The notes under the pieces are model-generated. The model searched no databases. It had not been told where the DNA came from and saw nothing but the letters and a program-made list of their open reading frames with translations. A stretch of 33,186 nucleotides of DNA from a virus, in the IMG/VR virus record IMGVR_UViG_3300037502_001820, positions 1 through 33,186 of that record; one strand, 5' to 3'. The translations under genes were made by a program, and so were the position numbers. Numbering within the stretch: position 1 is the first letter of the stretch; the number at the start of each line of letters is the position of its first letter. Below, one piece after another: positions 31,691-33,186 of this stretch.

Positions 31691-32259
31691 CATCGCTCCT
31701 CGAATAAAAACGCAGGATGCTCATTGCGTTCTACCCAAACAATGCAGTCATGCCCTTTGTCGTTCTTGCGTGTTCTACCTGAATCTATTAGGTAGCCATC
31801 ATCAACGAGTGTTTTTCTTGTAGGGCGGAATGTGTTTCCATCGATGCCGAGAAAGTTTTGCGCTTCATCATCAGTCGCACCATACACACCGCGTCCTGTG
31901 AAATACGAGTGAACGCGGTGACGAATAGTTCCTGAACGCGGCAATACAGATTCGGCAGCAGCACGGCTTGTTCGCTGTGCTTTCTTGCCGACTATCACAG
32001 TATTGTCGGTGACGGCGCGCAATGGTTCTTTCTTGCGTAGCGCTTTCTGCGTGTGATAGTGCTTAACGATGATATCGTAGACTTCTTCCATTGTTTGGTG
32101 ATAGCAAGTTTCGCCCGTAGCGTCCATTTTGATAGCGTCAAAATTGGCAGGGTGAAACAGGCATACGAAATTATCGTGGTCGCCTATCCATGGCAAATAG
32201 TCGCTAGGGCGCGTGAGTTGTTCCTCGCACCAATAGCAACTATCTTGTAGTAGTTCCAT
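31690..32259 (-). CDS. Protein with N-terminal Cys motif and winged-helix domain
   Basis: 189 residues. N-terminus CYWCEEQL...NFVCLFHPANFD, a CxxC plus C...H metal site. Middle is basic (KKAQRTSRAAAES). The C-terminal 80 residues look like a winged helix: GTIRHRVHSYFTGRGVYGATDD, then FRPTRKTLVDDGYLIDSGRT and CIVW. This could be a DNA-binding regulator or replication accessory. Overlaps both neighbours. Confidence 0.65.
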   Translation of the reverse strand: MELLQDSCYWCEEQLTRPSDYLPWIGDHDNFVCLFHPANFDAIKMDATGETCYHQTMEEVYDIIVKHYHTQKALRKKEPLRAVTDNTVIVGKKAQRTSRAAAESVLPRSGTIRHRVHSYFTGRGVYGATDDEAQNFLGIDGNTFRPTRKTLVDDGYLIDSGRTRKNDKGHDCIVWVERNEHPAFLFEER

Positions 32260-32431
32260 GTTCTTTCCTTCCTTCTGCTAGTGCCTCTAGGAACAAATCG
32301 CAATTGTCGCGAGTCCAACGCATAGTGGCTTCCGCTAAATCGGTGTCGCCACTTTGCGCTGCGTTAAATAATTTCTTGCTGGCTTGCGTAAGGAAATCCG
32401 CAACCATTGGATTCAGCGTGTTGTTAATCAT
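32240..32431 (-). CDS. Hypothetical small helical protein
   Basis: 63 residues from the ATG at 32431; a TTG four codons earlier is possible. Sequence MINNTLNPMVADFLTQASKK, then LAEATMRWTRDNCDLFLEAL. Helical, no recognised motif. The start overlaps the RecT-like gene's stop, so it is probably translated with it. Confidence 0.55.
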   Translation of the reverse strand: MINNTLNPMVADFLTQASKKLFNAAQSGDTDLAEATMRWTRDNCDLFLEALAEGRKEHGTTTR

Positions 32432-33186
32432 TGTTGGTCGCAACTTTCTCTAGTACCAACATACGCAGAGTTTTGCCTTCGCCATCAGGAACGATTTCGT
32501 CTAGTAAGGTTTTGTTTTTATCCCAAAACTTTTTCAAATCTTCCTTGTTTTCGCACTCGTTGAATTTTTCCATGATGCCTTCCCAGTCGGTTTGGCTTTG
32601 AGGCGATACAGGCTGGACGACCTCAGCCACCACAGGCTCTAGAGTGACCTTTACAGGCTTGACTGTGGAATCCTGACCCGAATCCGCTTGGCTCATTTCC
32701 TCGTCTGTGTATAGCCCTGACAAATCGTTTGGAAACGCCTTGCGTAGCGCCAAAGATTCAGCGCATTTTGCGAGCATCAGGTCGGGCATTTTTTTCCACA
32801 CGGGCGATGCCAACGCATACGAATCCCATTTCGCTACTGCGTATAGTGGCTCGGCAAATCCTTTGCGATATACGCCAACTTTCGCTGCGTATGGTGAGGT
32901 CTTGCCAATCCAAACATCTTTCCATACGCCATCTTCGCCGCACCAAAATGGTCCTGCTTGTCCTGCGTATTCGCCTGAACGCTGCGCAACGATACGCAAA
33001 CCATCAACAGATGTTTGTATTCCGTAGCGTCCGCCTCGTTCTATCATGTAAATCTGACGAGCGAATGGGTCGAGTCCTGTTTTCTGTGCTTGATGAAAAA
33101 ATACGGCGAGGTCGCCGTTGCTCGCATTGTTCAAGCCAAGTTGCTTCAACGCAGCGAGTTGTTGATTTGACCAAAAATCTTGGTCG
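32424..33186 (-). CDS. RecT/Bet-family single-strand annealing protein, 5' end cut by window
   Basis: The frame is open to the right edge, so the true start is outside. Visible N-terminus DQDFWSNQQLAALKQLGLNN, then the family hallmark FHQAQKTGLDPFARQIYMIE, GIQTSVDGLRIVAQRSGEYA and DLMLAKCAESLALRKAFPND. These are the conserved core of RecT/Redbeta-type annealases. The C-terminal 90 residues are a variable linker and a short helical region. It anneals ssDNA during phage recombination, probably with the PD-(D/E)XK nuclease at 29318-30277 and SSB. Confidence 0.92.
   Translation of the reverse strand, partial: DQDFWSNQQLAALKQLGLNNASNGDLAVFFHQAQKTGLDPFARQIYMIERGGRYGIQTSVDGLRIVAQRSGEYAGQAGPFWCGEDGVWKDVWIGKTSPYAAKVGVYRKGFAEPLYAVAKWDSYALASPVWKKMPDLMLAKCAESLALRKAFPNDLSGLYTDEEMSQADSGQDSTVKPVKVTLEPVVAEVVQPVSPQSQTDWEGIMEKFNECENKEDLKKFWDKNKTLLDEIVPDGEGKTLRMLVLEKVATNND

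Overview
This window looks like most of the structural half and part of the early half of a tailed phage genome (class Caudoviricetes). It has an HK97-type head and a long non-contractile (siphovirus-type) tail. Every convincing gene lies on the minus strand, so transcription runs from high to low coordinates. Genes are packed tightly, and many stop and start codons overlap (ATGA, TAATG, TGATG). No integrase, tRNA, DNA methyltransferase, holin or sheath gene was seen. Both ends cut through genes: a RecT-like gene on the right and a fibre gene on the left. The host is probably an actinobacterium. The basis is the transglycosylase-like protein with its GIPQ motif and the TET/JBP oxygenase plus glycosyltransferase pair known from actinophages. 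Base composition looks moderate by eye, which would fit a freshwater or marine actinobacterium better than a high-GC soil host. The host is inference.

Early/replication region (33186 down to about 25045): a RecT annealing protein; a winged-helix protein; a secreted Pro/Thr-rich protein; several small Cys-rich proteins; a RecB/Cas4-like PD-(D/E)XK nuclease; a replisome-organizer-like initiator with an origin-like cluster of repeats inside its own gene; a transglycosylase-like protein; a RusA resolvase; an HNH nuclease; SSB; a 45-residue ORF; and a small helix-turn-helix protein. A hairpin at 24982-25010 closes this block.

DNA-modification and packaging region (24953 to 20803): a ParB-like protein, a TET/JBP-type 2-oxoglutarate/Fe(II) dioxygenase with a complete HxD...H...R motif, and a glycosyltransferase with a DDD motif, followed directly by both terminase subunits. 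The simplest reading is a system that oxidises the methyl group of a pyrimidine in phage DNA and then attaches sugar, next to the packaging motor.

Head region (20802 to about 11004): an unusual set of fibre/adhesin-like genes between terminase and portal, then portal, MuF-like head protein, a protease fused to a scaffold-like tail, a major capsid protein with an apparent inserted Ig-like domain, two small Cys-rich proteins, and head-tail connector genes.

Tail region (about 10993 to 1): a small Ala/Lys-rich protein, the major tail protein, a nested intercistronic hairpin, a tail-assembly chaperone with a canonical CCCTTTC -1 frameshift site, an HK97 gp10-like protein, a 1025-residue tape measure, a Dit-like protein, and a run of modular fibre/adhesin genes that share duplicated domains.
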